Part shown: in pieces, positions 48,543 through 57,651 of the stretch
How positions within the stretch are numbered: position 1 is the stretch's first letter
Layout: each line of letters begins with the position of its first letter
NCBI GenBank assembly: GCA_029269125.1
Contig: JARHXX010000003.1
Span: 213,442 to 277,441 of the forward strand
Origin: Kiritimatiellaeota bacterium B1221
GTDB taxonomy: Bacteria > Verrucomicrobiota > Kiritimatiellia > SS1-B-03-39 > UBA6053
Length of the DNA stretch: 64,000 bases
Direction of reading: 5' to 3'
Translations under genes and position numbers: made by a program
The notes under the pieces: model-generated
Told to the model about the DNA's origin: nothing
Database searches by the model: none
The model's input: only the letters and a program-made list of their open reading frames with translations

Positions 48543-48745
48543 TTTACCCCCAGTTCAGGTGAGCACCTGGAAAAAAGAACGGGAGGAAAACATGGCCCAC
48601 CTCTTCGAGCGGAAAAATGAATCTGACCATAAAGAAACGTGAGCTCGAAAAGTACTGCGAACGGCTGGAGCGGAAGCTGGGCCGGACGATTGTGGAGAAG
48701 GACTTTCTGCTAAAAATGTGGGCAGAGCTGGAGATCGATCCATGA
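48543..48745 (+). pseudogene. IS3 OrfA remnant (C-terminal part)
   Basis: In one frame the sequence reads PVQVSTWKKEREENMAHLFE, the end of the helix-turn-helix segment of IS3 OrfA proteins. It hits a TGA after HKET, and the match resumes in another frame with ELEKYCERLERKLGRTIVEK and DFLLK. The N-terminal HTH half is gone. One frameshift is therefore needed to restore it. Confidence 0.75.
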
Positions 48746-49555
48746 GAAAGGCGATGGTTGAACCCCGGCATACAGAACTGTCAGTTCGTGCTCACTGCAA
48801 CCTTCTGTCCGTGAACAGGAACCGACTGAAACCCAAGACCCGGCGCAATGAGGAACTGGATCTGAACAATATGAACCTTCTGGACCGGTATCATCTGGAT
48901 GATCCTCCGCAGGTGCACGCAGGATGCAGGACTATATTCGAAGGGAAATTGGTTTGCACCTTGGCTGACGATGGATTCGAAGCCTGATGAATCGAGCGGG
49001 GATCCAAGCCTGTGTCCCACGCCCCAGAACCAGCATCCCAGGGAAAGGACATAAGATCCACCCGTATCTGCTTTGTGGGCTGAGAGTGGATAAACCGGAC
49101 ACGGCATGGTGTACGGACATCACCTACAGTCCTATGGCACGGGGATGCTGTTACCTCTGTGCCATCATGGATTGGAACAGCCGGGCGGTACATGGATGGG
49201 CGGCCTCCAACACCATGACCACGGGTCTTTGCGTGGAAGCATTCAAAAACGCAGTCCGCAAGGCATTATTAATACGGACCAAGGCAGCCAGTTCACCAGT
49301 GGAGAATGGGCGACCGCGTTACATGATGCTGATCCAACCACCCGAATCAGTATGGATGGCAAAGGGCGCTGGGTGGACAATGTGTTCAGAGAAAGGCTGT
49401 GGCGTAGCGTCAAATATAAAGACATTCACCTCAAGGCCTATGAAACGCTACCGGAGCTGCATCGTGGATTGGATGCCTGGTTGAACCGCTACAACCACAC
49501 GCGCCCTCATCGGGCGCTGATCACAAGCGGTTACGCCGCGAGTGCAATCACATAG
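48742..49555 (+). pseudogene. IS3 OrfB transposase, frameshifted
   Basis: Fragments of an rve/DDE integrase are spread over three frames. The start is MRKAMVEPRHTELSVRAHCN. After a shift near 48930 the frame reads MQDYIRREIGLHLG, then a TGA, then RWIRSLMNRAGIQACVPRP. The catalytic core follows with D in AWCTDITYSPMARG, a further shift near 49260, D in INTDQGSQFTSGEW, and E in FRERLWRSVKY. The C terminus NRYNHTRPHRALITSGY is intact. At least two shifts and one stop make it inactive. Confidence 0.88.
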
Positions 49556-49560
49556 GGGAA

Positions 49561-49617
49561 CCCGGGCTCCGGGTGGTCATCGACGTAAACGTCTCGACAG
49601 AACCTGCGTGAACGCAG
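49561..49617. repeat. Row of three short perfect palindromes
   Basis: CCCGG-gct-CCGGG (49561-49573), GACGT-aa-ACGTC (49582-49593) and CTGCGT-ga-ACGCAG (49604-49617) follow each other at 20-23 base intervals between the transposase remnant and the radical SAM stop. They may be part of the IS end or act as a terminator for the minus-strand gene. Confidence 0.5.
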
Positions 49618-49619
49618 AA

Positions 49620-50588
49620 CTAGGAAGTTTTCCCGCCACAGCTGGAGCCCTGCCCGGCCGTGCAACCAAAGCAATGCGGCGCAGTGCGGATCTCGCTTTG
49701 TTTCCAGCGACGCAGGTCCAAATCCCAGAGAGACTGCGCCTCTCCATCGAAGCCGGTTTGCATTTCCATTTGCTGATTAAAATCGCAGTCAAAAACCCTT
49801 CCCTCCCAGTCTACTGAAATCGTATCCCTGCACATCAAACCATTCACCGAAGCCGGGTTAAAACTTTCTTTGAGCAACTGCAAATATTCCTCGTAACTGC
49901 CCCGTTGCTTCAGATAACTGGCAAAACGACTCACCGGCAAATTGGTTAAGGCATAGAGCTGATGAAACTGAATGCCAAAATGCGTTTGCAACTCCCGTTT
50001 ATACACCGCTTCCAATTGCTCCTGATCCGGAGGCAAAAAGGCACCATTGGGATTATACACCAAATTCAACGGAAGTCCCTCCTCCACTCCATAGCCCAAC
50101 CTGTTCAACAACTGCAGGGCTTCAATACTTTCATCAAACACCCCGTTTCCGCGTTGGGCATTTACATTTTCCGGTGAATAACAAGGCATGGAGGCTACGA
50201 TTTCCACCTGCTGATCCCGCAAAAACTCCGCCGCCCATTCATAACCCGGCTGCAACAGAATGGTCAAATTACAGCGGTCCATCACTTGCACCCCACGGGA
50301 ACGGAACCAGGTCACCATCTCCCTAAAATGTGGAAACATTTCCGGCGCGCCCCCGGTCAAATCCACCACCGGCAAAGGATTGTCTTCCGACCACTCCAGG
50401 ATTTTGTCCATGCACTCCCGGATCATGATTTCTTTGCGCGTCGGCCCCGCCCCCACATGACAATGCACACAGGCAAGATTACACATTTTCCCCACATTGA
50501 TCTGCAGAATTTTCGCCTCTGCCCGCTCCAGCCATTGACCATGCTGGGTAAGTACGTCATCGAAACTGCCGGATGTTTTTTGTATCAT
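49620..50588 (-). CDS. arsS: Radical SAM protein, arsenosugar-biosynthesis ArsS-like
   Basis: A 322-residue radical SAM enzyme. The 4Fe-4S/SAM motif is KMCNLACVHCHVGAGP (C-x3-C-x2-C). The middle has LTGGAPEMFPHFREM, and the C-terminal cysteine cluster is HCFGCTAGQGSSCGG. These features and the length match the family that includes ArsS, which joins SAM-derived adenosyl groups to dimethylarsinous acid in arsenosugar synthesis; the family was earlier called radical SAM/Cys-rich. No arsM or other ars gene adjoins it, so the arsenic role is by family only. It is isolated between two IS3-derived remnants on the opposite and same strand. Confidence 0.83.
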   Translation of the reverse strand: MIQKTSGSFDDVLTQHGQWLERAEAKILQINVGKMCNLACVHCHVGAGPTRKEIMIRECMDKILEWSEDNPLPVVDLTGGAPEMFPHFREMVTWFRSRGVQVMDRCNLTILLQPGYEWAAEFLRDQQVEIVASMPCYSPENVNAQRGNGVFDESIEALQLLNRLGYGVEEGLPLNLVYNPNGAFLPPDQEQLEAVYKRELQTHFGIQFHQLYALTNLPVSRFASYLKQRGSYEEYLQLLKESFNPASVNGLMCRDTISVDWEGRVFDCDFNQQMEMQTGFDGEAQSLWDLDLRRWKQSEIRTAPHCFGCTAGQGSSCGGKTS

Positions 50589-50639
50589 AAATCCCTACCC
50601 TAACATCGAACACCCGCCGTCGGCAACGAAATAGCAGCC

Positions 50640-51311
50640 TCATTCCAATGAATGGCCCTCAACTTCCAACACCTCCTGCAACCACAGTTTTTCTAATTCG
50701 GCATCCTCCAAATAACAACGATTCGCTAGTTCCCGAAACCCAAACATATGACACCCGTCCCAGTCCATGGCCGAAACCACCTGTTGACTCAGGACGGAAA
50801 ATGGGGTCAAACCCGGCACCTGAATCCGGCGCCAAATTTCCGGTGAACTACCCTGTAAAGAAATGTGCAGGGTATAAACCAAATCTGTTTTCATCATTTC
50901 AAACCTCAATAAATTTAATCCATTGTGATAAAGTGGCGTAACCCGGATTTCTTTATCTTCACTCAACTCATGCGTATTCAATTTCTCTTTTGTATGGCTT
51001 ATTGATTCAAGCAGCCCCCAGGCTTCAATCGGTTCAAGCAGATAACAATCCAAAATATTATCCATCTTAAGTCGGCCGATCTCCTTATAGGGGGGGGCGG
51101 TGAGCTGTTCTTCGTTTTTACTTTCTTTCGAACTCGATGAGGAAAACACCCCTGATGCGGAATCTCGAAGTTGTGATTTCCATGTCGTCACTTGCGTCGG
51201 ATGCAACTTATGTTCGGCGATGATTTGTGCTGTGGTTTTCTGCCCCTTCAGAGCTTCGATTGCTACACGAGCCTTAAAGTCGTTAGAGAATTTTCTACGT
51301 TTGTTACCCAT
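50640..51311 (-). CDS. In-frame fusion of IS3 OrfA start and a pRiA4b ORF-3-like domain
   Basis: A 223-residue open frame with two unrelated parts. Residues 1-82 are an IS3-family OrfA: the HTH segment KFSNDFKARVAIEALKGQKT through HPTQVTTWKSQLRD and the leucine-zipper start EIGRLKM. From there OrfA normally continues ELDWLKKK, but here the sequence switches to NILDCYLLEPIEAWGLLESI. Residues about 140-223 match plasmid pRiA4b ORF-3-like proteins (TLHISLQGSSPEIWRRIQVPG region), probably truncated at the C terminus. Met 83 (51065) could be the original start of the second part. It may be a remnant rather than a working protein. Confidence 0.7.
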   Translation of the reverse strand: MGNKRRKFSNDFKARVAIEALKGQKTTAQIIAEHKLHPTQVTTWKSQLRDSASGVFSSSSSKESKNEEQLTAPPYKEIGRLKMDNILDCYLLEPIEAWGLLESISHTKEKLNTHELSEDKEIRVTPLYHNGLNLLRFEMMKTDLVYTLHISLQGSSPEIWRRIQVPGLTPFSVLSQQVVSAMDWDGCHMFGFRELANRCYLEDAELEKLWLQEVLEVEGHSLE

Positions 51312-51376
51312 GGTTTTTCCATAGTTTGTACCATATCTGGGCTACAAATCCCCTCTAACACCCTGGTCCTGTTTTT

Positions 51377-51423
51377 GGGAGTAAGCGCATTCATTACGCC
51401 AAAGCAGCAGTAAACTTACTCCC
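51377..51423. repeat. Inverted repeat in the non-coding stretch before the PEP-CTERM gene
   Basis: GGGAGTAAG (51377-51385) and CTTACTCCC (51415-51423) form a perfect 9-bp inverted repeat with a 29-base spacer. It lies upstream of the minus-strand IS3 fusion ORF and of the plus-strand PEP-CTERM gene. It could be an insertion-sequence end or a regulatory hairpin. Nothing else is evident between 51312 and 51597. Confidence 0.45.
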
Positions 51424-51597
51424 CTAAAACCTGCGGAAAAAGCCCTTCCCTGGGAGGATCAATCCGTGCGCGGTTGAAATATCAAAAGCATAAATAAGGA
51501 AGTCAAAATCTTGCAGATGATGATCTAACAATAACAATAATGGGGCCCTGCGGATTTAGATCTTGACTATCAGGTTCTAGGTAGTTTCATAGTATTT

Positions 51598-52317
51598 ATG
51601 AGATCTTTCAATAATTTAATTAAAAACGGAATCCTGTTCAGCTTCCTGATGGGGACTTCGGCACACGCAGATACCTTTTACGCCTCCGGAGACACCCATT
51701 ATCAAAGGAATGCCAAAACGACAAATAATGGTTCATCAACCGGCATCCACGTCAAATATAGCGGAAGCGGACAAAATACCAACCGGGTGGGCGTGATTCG
51801 TTTTGATGATATTGACACTTTTACCGGAACATCGGTGAATTCCATCTTCTCGCTCTATGTCGAAGCCATGGAAGATGGAGATGAATTCAGAATCTATGGC
51901 ATTAACGATCTTAATTATGACGACCAGTTTGATGAGGACATCCTGACCTTTCAAAATTCAGTGGATAACAACGGAGTTGCCGCATATGAAGGTGATCATA
52001 ACGTCAACACCAGTAATGCGACCCTACTGAAGACCCTGATTTTGGACAGCTCGGATATTGGAACCATGGTCTCTTTTTCCGATCCTGCACTCGACAGTTT
52101 TATCAATGCGGACACCAACGGCACGGTTTCTTTTGCCATCTTGCGGGAAAATACCAGTCCCACAAACGCAAACTCCAGCTTTCGCTCCACTGAGGGTGCA
52201 GTGGCAGCATCAGCCCCCGCCACCGCCCCCACCCTGGTAGTGGTACCCGAACCCTCTTCCCTGCTTTTACTGGGAACTGCGCTGACGGGACTTATCGCCT
52301 TTCGGAAACGAAACTAA
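51598..52317 (+). CDS. PEP-CTERM sorted surface protein with DNRLRE-type beta domain
   Basis: A 239-residue exported protein. A signal peptide (residues 1-24, ending TSAHAD) is followed by a beta-sandwich resembling DNRLRE/CBM96-type carbohydrate-binding modules: FYASGDTHYQ near the start, VGVIRFDDI, and the late VSFAILREN strand. The C terminus is a textbook PEP-CTERM tripartite signal: VPEPSSLLLLGTALTGLIAF and then RKRN. Such proteins are processed by exosortase, so an epsH-type exosortase must be encoded elsewhere. The ATG has no obvious Shine-Dalgarno. The stop overlaps the convergent lnt stop within CTAA at 52314-52317. Confidence 0.9.
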   Translation: MRSFNNLIKNGILFSFLMGTSAHADTFYASGDTHYQRNAKTTNNGSSTGIHVKYSGSGQNTNRVGVIRFDDIDTFTGTSVNSIFSLYVEAMEDGDEFRIYGINDLNYDDQFDEDILTFQNSVDNNGVAAYEGDHNVNTSNATLLKTLILDSSDIGTMVSFSDPALDSFINADTNGTVSFAILRENTSPTNANSSFRSTEGAVAASAPATAPTLVVVPEPSSLLLLGTALTGLIAFRKRN

Positions 52318-53924
52318 TTTTTTCCGATCCGGCGTCGAATCAGCAACAAACCACTGACCCAGCAAAACAAGGGAAAGGCCCAGGCGTATTGATGATAAAC
52401 AGACGTTTCCGGATTTGTGGGGGTCAGCACCTCAAATATCTTAAATCCCCGGATATCTCGTTTATTTAACTTGGGATCTTCAATGACATCCCGCACCACC
52501 CCACGGGTATCGATCCAGGCACTCACGCCCGAATTGGTTGCGCGGACCATGGGGCGGCGCTGCTCCACACTTCGGAATACCGCATGTGCCAAATGGCCGG
52601 TACTTCCCCATAGCGGATCAAACCAGGCATCATTGGTCTGGTTGACAAACAGATCACTGCCCTCTTTCACCAAGTCCGCGGATAGACCGGGTATCAGATC
52701 TTCAAAACATATGAGCATCCCGAGGTTCAAATCTGAGCCCGGCAGCGGCAGCACCCCACTTTGATTTCCGGGAGTCACATCCTCCGGCATCGGGGTGAGA
52801 GAACGCAAAAAAGGAAGATATTTCCCAAAAGGCAAATATTCACCAAACATCACTAAATGCTTCTTCCGGTAATCAGCCACGGTTGAGCCACTGCCATCCA
52901 CCATAAACACGCTGTTGTAATAAAGCACTTCGACCTGTTCCCCATCCGATCGGGTTTCAAAATCCATACTCCCCAACAGCAAGGGCGTGCCATCTTTCAC
53001 CAAAGACTGCACCAAAGATTGAGTGGTGCGACTGTCCCTGAGCATTTCAGGCACCGCGGTTTCCGGCCATACCATCAGGTCAGGATTTAAACTTAAGGCG
53101 GCATCCGACAATTCCCAGAGCACCCGAAAGTTTTGGTTTGCCAACTCTTCACTCCATTTATTTGAAGCCAGGGGCTGCACCACCCCTACCCGTAAAGAAC
53201 GCTCAGGAACCTGAATCAATCGGCGCAACTCACGGCTTCCCCAGGAAAAGGAACAAACCAATAACAATACGGGCAAATACAGTTCAGGATGCATGCGACG
53301 CGGTTGACGTTTTCCCATGCTCTCAAACAGCACCATGATGCTAAGGGCAATCCCGAGATTCAGAGCCACCAACAGGAAACTCAGCATCAAAACCCCGCCC
53401 AGAGAGGCGATTTGCATCAAACTGTAGTTTTCCCACTGACTCACGCCCAGGTCATTCCAGGGAAAGCCGGTCAAAAACCATCCGCGCAGATGCTCCATCG
53501 CACACCACCACCCGGCACCGCCAATAACCATCCGCAAAGAAAGCAAAGGCCTTCCCGCACTCCAGTTCTGCATAAAGCGCCCCCACCCCCAGGCCACCGG
53601 CACCCAGTACAAAGCACAATAGGCCGCCAACAGCATGGCCCCGGGAATGGTCACCGGACTCAAAAACCACAGGGAGGGTATCCAGCAAACCAAACCGGCA
53701 AAATATCCCATCCGACAACTGGCGGCCGAATAGAGCCGCAAGGCGAAAACAAATGGAATTAGCGCAATAAAGGCCAGTTCCCCCTGATTAAAAGGAGGAA
53801 AGGCCGAAAAGAACAAGAAGCCGGACAAACCGGATAAGCCAAAAGCCAAGACCGGTTTCAACCGGTTTTTATCTGCCCCTGACTTCTGACCGCTCACCGC
53901 TGACCTCTTTACTGTCCACAACAC
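52314..53924 (-). CDS. lnt: Apolipoprotein N-acyltransferase
   Basis: A 536-residue inner-membrane enzyme adding the third acyl chain to lipoproteins. About six N-terminal helices are followed by a nitrilase-like periplasmic domain carrying the triad: the glutamate in VWPETAVPEM, the lysine in YRKKHLVMFGEYLPFG, and the cysteine in GMLICFEDLIPG. A final helix ends the protein. Its presence shows an outer membrane with Lol-type lipoproteins. The GTG start at 53924 overlaps the secA stop by 16 bases. The first 20 residues (SAVSGQKSGADK) come from a small CTGACC-rich repeat and may not be native to the protein. Confidence 0.93.
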   Translation of the reverse strand: MLWTVKRSAVSGQKSGADKNRLKPVLAFGLSGLSGFLFFSAFPPFNQGELAFIALIPFVFALRLYSAASCRMGYFAGLVCWIPSLWFLSPVTIPGAMLLAAYCALYWVPVAWGWGRFMQNWSAGRPLLSLRMVIGGAGWWCAMEHLRGWFLTGFPWNDLGVSQWENYSLMQIASLGGVLMLSFLLVALNLGIALSIMVLFESMGKRQPRRMHPELYLPVLLLVCSFSWGSRELRRLIQVPERSLRVGVVQPLASNKWSEELANQNFRVLWELSDAALSLNPDLMVWPETAVPEMLRDSRTTQSLVQSLVKDGTPLLLGSMDFETRSDGEQVEVLYYNSVFMVDGSGSTVADYRKKHLVMFGEYLPFGKYLPFLRSLTPMPEDVTPGNQSGVLPLPGSDLNLGMLICFEDLIPGLSADLVKEGSDLFVNQTNDAWFDPLWGSTGHLAHAVFRSVEQRRPMVRATNSGVSAWIDTRGVVRDVIEDPKLNKRDIRGFKIFEVLTPTNPETSVYHQYAWAFPLFCWVSGLLLIRRRIGKN

Positions 53925-56900
53925 TGTTTATATTTTTTCCCGCTTCCGCAGGGACAGGGATCATTCCGTCCCACTTTCGGCAACTCGCGAACCTGCGGGG
54001 TGCGGATGGATTGCTCCAGTTGTTTCTCCATCTTTGCCTGTTGCTCGGATTGTTGACGGGCACTGGTCGCCCGTGCCTGCGCTTCTTTCCCAAAGGCGGA
54101 GCTCTGTGAGTGCGACTCCATGGTCTTCAGGTTCTTAAGGAATTTCTCCAAAGCTTCCAAGGATGTGGTGGCCCGAAATGCGCGCTGTGCAACTTCGTCA
54201 TTAATCTTCTGCATGAGATCCGCAAACATGGCATAAGCCTCGTGTTTGAATTCCAAAATAGGATCTTTTTGTCCGTAGGCCCGAAGTCCCACGCCCTGAC
54301 GCAAGGCATCCATGCCGCGCAGGTATTCCTGCCAATGCGTATCGATCGCTTTTAACAGAATGTGACGCTCCATATTTTGTACAGATTCTGGAGGCTCAGA
54401 CTGGATTTTCAAATCGTAAGCTTTCTTCACTTCTTCAATCGCCACATCGGCATACGCAGTGGCTTCAAGTGGCAGTTCGCGCAAATCATCCGGACGCAAG
54501 GTCACGGGGAAAGTGATGGAACACCAATCCGCAAACTCCACCGGCGCAATTTCTTCGCCCTGTTCGACACAGCCAACAGCACGTTCATCAATCACATCCG
54601 AAATCATATCCAGGAGATGCGCCCGGGGATTGTCGCCCGTGAGAATTTCGGTGCGCAGTCCATAGACCACTTCACGCTGACGGTTCATCACATCATCATA
54701 TTCCAGGGTCCGTTTCCGGATGCCGAAGTGATACTGCTCCACCCGGCGCTGGGCACGTTCAACAGATTTATTGAGCCATTTATGCTCCATCACTTCGCCT
54801 TCCTCAATGCCCAGTTTGGACATGATATTGGAAATCCGCTCTGCACCGAACAGTCGCATCAGATCATCTTCCAATGAAACGTAGAAACAACTCATTCCGG
54901 GATCCCCCTGACGCGAACAACGTCCACGCAGCTGACGGTCAATGCGACGGGATTCATGACGTTCGGTCCCGATCACATACAAACCACAGGGGTTTTCTTC
55001 GATCCATTTGGCCAGAGTCATGCCCTCTTTTTTATCACTCAGTGACATTTGAGAAAGCACTTCTTCACGGTCCATTTTGACCACACCCTCTCCCAGCTTA
55101 ATATCCGTTCCGCGACCAGCCATATTGGTCGCAATGGTGATGGCACCGGGCTGACCGGCACGTGCCACGATATCCGCTTCCCGTCCGTGGTTTTTCGCAT
55201 TCAACACGTTGTGGGGAATGTTTTTCTTCATCAACAGACGACTCAGCTCTTCTGAAGATTCTACAGTTACGGTACCCACCAATACGGGTTGCTTGTTCCG
55301 GTATGCTTCGGTTATTTCCGCCACTACGGCATTAAATTTCTCCCGACGGGTACGATAAATGCGGTCATTCAAATCCACGCGGCGCACCGGACGGTTGGTG
55401 GGAATCACCAATACATCCAACTTGTAAATCTGCATGAATTCTTCCGCTTCGGTTTCCGCGGTACCCGTCATCCCGGAAAGCTTATCATACATTCGGAAAT
55501 AGTTCTGAATGGTGACGGTCGCCAAGGTTTGGGTTTCGCGTTCAATTTTCACCCCCTCTTTGGCTTCTACCGCCTGATGCAATCCGTCACTCCAGCGACG
55601 GCCGGTCATCAAACGTCCGGTATTTTCGTCGACAATCACCACTTGATTGTCCTGTACCACATAGTGGACATCCTTCTCGTAATTGGTGTAGGCGCGAATC
55701 AATTGGTCAATTGCATGAATACTTTCGCTTTTATCCGCAAACTCTTCCTGCGCGGAACGGCGACGTTCCACCCGCTCTTCGTCGCTCATTTCTTCATTGC
55801 CATCCAGTTCCGACATAATCGTCGCCAAATCAGGCAACACATAGGCATCCGGATCCTGAGGGGAAATGGCTTCGGTCCCTTTGTCGGTCAATCCCGCGTC
55901 ATTGCTTTTTTCATCTACGGTAAAATAAAGATCCTGGCGCAATTCCCGGGCCAGTTCTTTAAAGGTTTCAGTGAGGAACTGATCATTGACCTTTTCCAAT
56001 TTACGGCGCACATCATGATCCTCCAACAGGGAAAGCAGCGCGGGATGTTTTGGCATCCCCTGATGTACCCGGTAAAGATTTTTTTGGATACTATCGCTGT
56101 CCTGTTCTTTTTCAGGTTTCGCGAGCTCCGTTTTGATGTCATTTACAAATCCATCCAACAACTGACGTTGCTGTTTCACCAGGCGCTGCACCATGGGTTT
56201 AATGGAAAGAAACAAGGCTTCTGAAGAATGCTCCGTGGGCCCGGAAATAATCAGAGGTGTACGGGCTTCATCCACCAAAATACTGTCGATTTCGTCAATA
56301 ATGGCAAAATTGTGACCGCGTTGCACCCGTTCAGCGGGAGTGTACGTCATGTTATCACGTAGATAATCAAAACCAAATTCCGCATTGGTTCCATAGGTGA
56401 TATCCTGCGCATATTTTTCCCGACGTTCAATCGGATGCATGCCGCTTTGGATACAACCCACGGTTAAACCCAGATAATCAAAGACCAACCCCATCCATTC
56501 CGAGTCACGCATGGCCAAATAATCATTGACGGTGACGACATGAACCCCATCGCCAGTCAACGCATTCAAATAAGCCGGTGCCGTCGCCACCAGGGTTTTC
56601 CCTTCACCCGTTGCCATTTCCGCAATCCGGCCCTGATGCATGGCCATCCCGCCAATCATCTGCACATCATAGGGAATTTCCACCCAGGTCCGCATGGTGC
56701 CTGAAACTTCATATTCGGTTCCCACCAAACGACGACAGGCGTTTTTTACCACCGCAAATGCTTCAGGAAGAAGATCATCTGTGGATTCCCCCTCTTTTAA
56801 TCGTGCCTTAAATTCGTCGGTTTTGGCCTTTAATTCGGCCTCGGAAAGCTGCTGATAGCTCTCTTCAAGCTCATTAATCCGCGCAACCAGCGGCCTCAAC

Positions 56901-56956
56901 CTCTTGAGGTCACGGTCATTTTTACTACCCACAATCTTTTTCAGCAGCCATTTCAT
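53909..56956 (-). CDS. secA: Preprotein translocase ATPase SecA
   Basis: A 1015-residue motor that drives unfolded proteins through SecYEG. The start is set at MKWLLKKIVGSKNDRDLKRL; the longer frame to 57067 adds 37 unrelated residues. Walker A is MATGEGKTLVA, the DEAD-like Walker B is AIIDEIDSILVDEARTPLII, and the helicase region has NMAGRGTDIKLGEGV. The C terminus is the SEC-C zinc motif CPCGSGKKYKQCC. It is somewhat longer than E. coli SecA (901), with an acidic insertion around residues 280-420 (NEEMSDEERVERRR) that is common outside Proteobacteria. lnt overlaps its 3' end. Confidence 0.97.
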   Translation of the reverse strand: MKWLLKKIVGSKNDRDLKRLRPLVARINELEESYQQLSEAELKAKTDEFKARLKEGESTDDLLPEAFAVVKNACRRLVGTEYEVSGTMRTWVEIPYDVQMIGGMAMHQGRIAEMATGEGKTLVATAPAYLNALTGDGVHVVTVNDYLAMRDSEWMGLVFDYLGLTVGCIQSGMHPIERREKYAQDITYGTNAEFGFDYLRDNMTYTPAERVQRGHNFAIIDEIDSILVDEARTPLIISGPTEHSSEALFLSIKPMVQRLVKQQRQLLDGFVNDIKTELAKPEKEQDSDSIQKNLYRVHQGMPKHPALLSLLEDHDVRRKLEKVNDQFLTETFKELARELRQDLYFTVDEKSNDAGLTDKGTEAISPQDPDAYVLPDLATIMSELDGNEEMSDEERVERRRSAQEEFADKSESIHAIDQLIRAYTNYEKDVHYVVQDNQVVIVDENTGRLMTGRRWSDGLHQAVEAKEGVKIERETQTLATVTIQNYFRMYDKLSGMTGTAETEAEEFMQIYKLDVLVIPTNRPVRRVDLNDRIYRTRREKFNAVVAEITEAYRNKQPVLVGTVTVESSEELSRLLMKKNIPHNVLNAKNHGREADIVARAGQPGAITIATNMAGRGTDIKLGEGVVKMDREEVLSQMSLSDKKEGMTLAKWIEENPCGLYVIGTERHESRRIDRQLRGRCSRQGDPGMSCFYVSLEDDLMRLFGAERISNIMSKLGIEEGEVMEHKWLNKSVERAQRRVEQYHFGIRKRTLEYDDVMNRQREVVYGLRTEILTGDNPRAHLLDMISDVIDERAVGCVEQGEEIAPVEFADWCSITFPVTLRPDDLRELPLEATAYADVAIEEVKKAYDLKIQSEPPESVQNMERHILLKAIDTHWQEYLRGMDALRQGVGLRAYGQKDPILEFKHEAYAMFADLMQKINDEVAQRAFRATTSLEALEKFLKNLKTMESHSQSSAFGKEAQARATSARQQSEQQAKMEKQLEQSIRTPQVRELPKVGRNDPCPCGSGKKYKQCCGQ

Positions 56957-57287
56957 AGGAAATTCGTCCTTGGTATATTCTAAATTTAAGGACCAAGACC
57001 ATAACTTGCCTACCCGCCAATGCAAGCAGAGTTTGGTTGCTTTCCAAGTCCCGCGCGCATTGCTCACGGGGTGTGACCGGCTGGCCTTTTTCGTTTTTAA
57101 AAATCAATCCCTATTATTAAACTCACGGGCTTAATCATACAAATAAGCAGAGCCCCTGAAAATTCATCATTTTCGTACCCTTTGCTGTGATCACCATATG
57201 GATGCTTTTTAATAATTATAGGCAATATAAACGCATTTCATCTACTATTTGGAGTTTTGTCTATCGGCTGAGGCACAGCTCAGTTTG

Positions 57288-57592
57288 CGGAGGCCGCTCC
57301 TTTCGTTTTCAACTCAAGCACAGATCTGCGGAACGAAGCGGTGGTGAATTGGAGTGATTTTTCGATGCGGCAATCCCCGACCTGTATCCTCCCTATTGTT
57401 CCGCCGCCAGGTTTGAACGCAACAACACCAAAAGCCTTTGCCGTAGGATACGGTCCTATAAATGCGACAAGGTCAACGAACCGGACGAGTTTGAGGCGGT
57501 TTGGGATCGGTAGACAAGCTTGCTTAGGTTGCGGAAAGCGGCTGCCCCGCGCCATTCGCCCGCAACTGCAGCTTCGCGAAAGCGGCTCCTCT
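57288..57592. repeat. Possible interspersed repeat with related ends in the gap before the LarA gene
   Basis: The 695-base gap between secA and the LarA-family gene contains a GC-richer block. Its ends are related in inverted orientation: GAGGCCGCTCCTTTCG on the left and CGAAAGCGGCTCCTC on the right. Open frames occur on both strands inside it but have no gene-like start or context. I interpret it as a miniature repeat rather than genes. The AT-rich part 57100-57250 may hold the secA promoter. Confidence 0.35.
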
Positions 57593-57651
57593 GAAGCTAC
57601 ATGCATGTGCTTGTGCGTTGACAGTTCCCTCAGATCTTTCTATTTCGGGGC

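Larger units (their letters stand above)
48540..49560 (+). mobile_element. Decayed IS3-family insertion sequence
   Basis: The region contains remains of both IS3 genes in the usual order, with the orfA stop overlapping the orfB ATG as ATGA at 48742-48745. The 5' half of orfA is missing and orfB has several frameshifts and a stop, so the element is immobile. I could not define terminal inverted repeats or a target duplication by eye. Confidence 0.85.

Noticed and set aside
51561..51593. Sigma-70 promoter TTGACT / CATAGT before the PEP-CTERM gene
   Set aside because: The spacing is 19 bases and the -10 match is weak, and the start codon would follow almost at once, so it is not supported.
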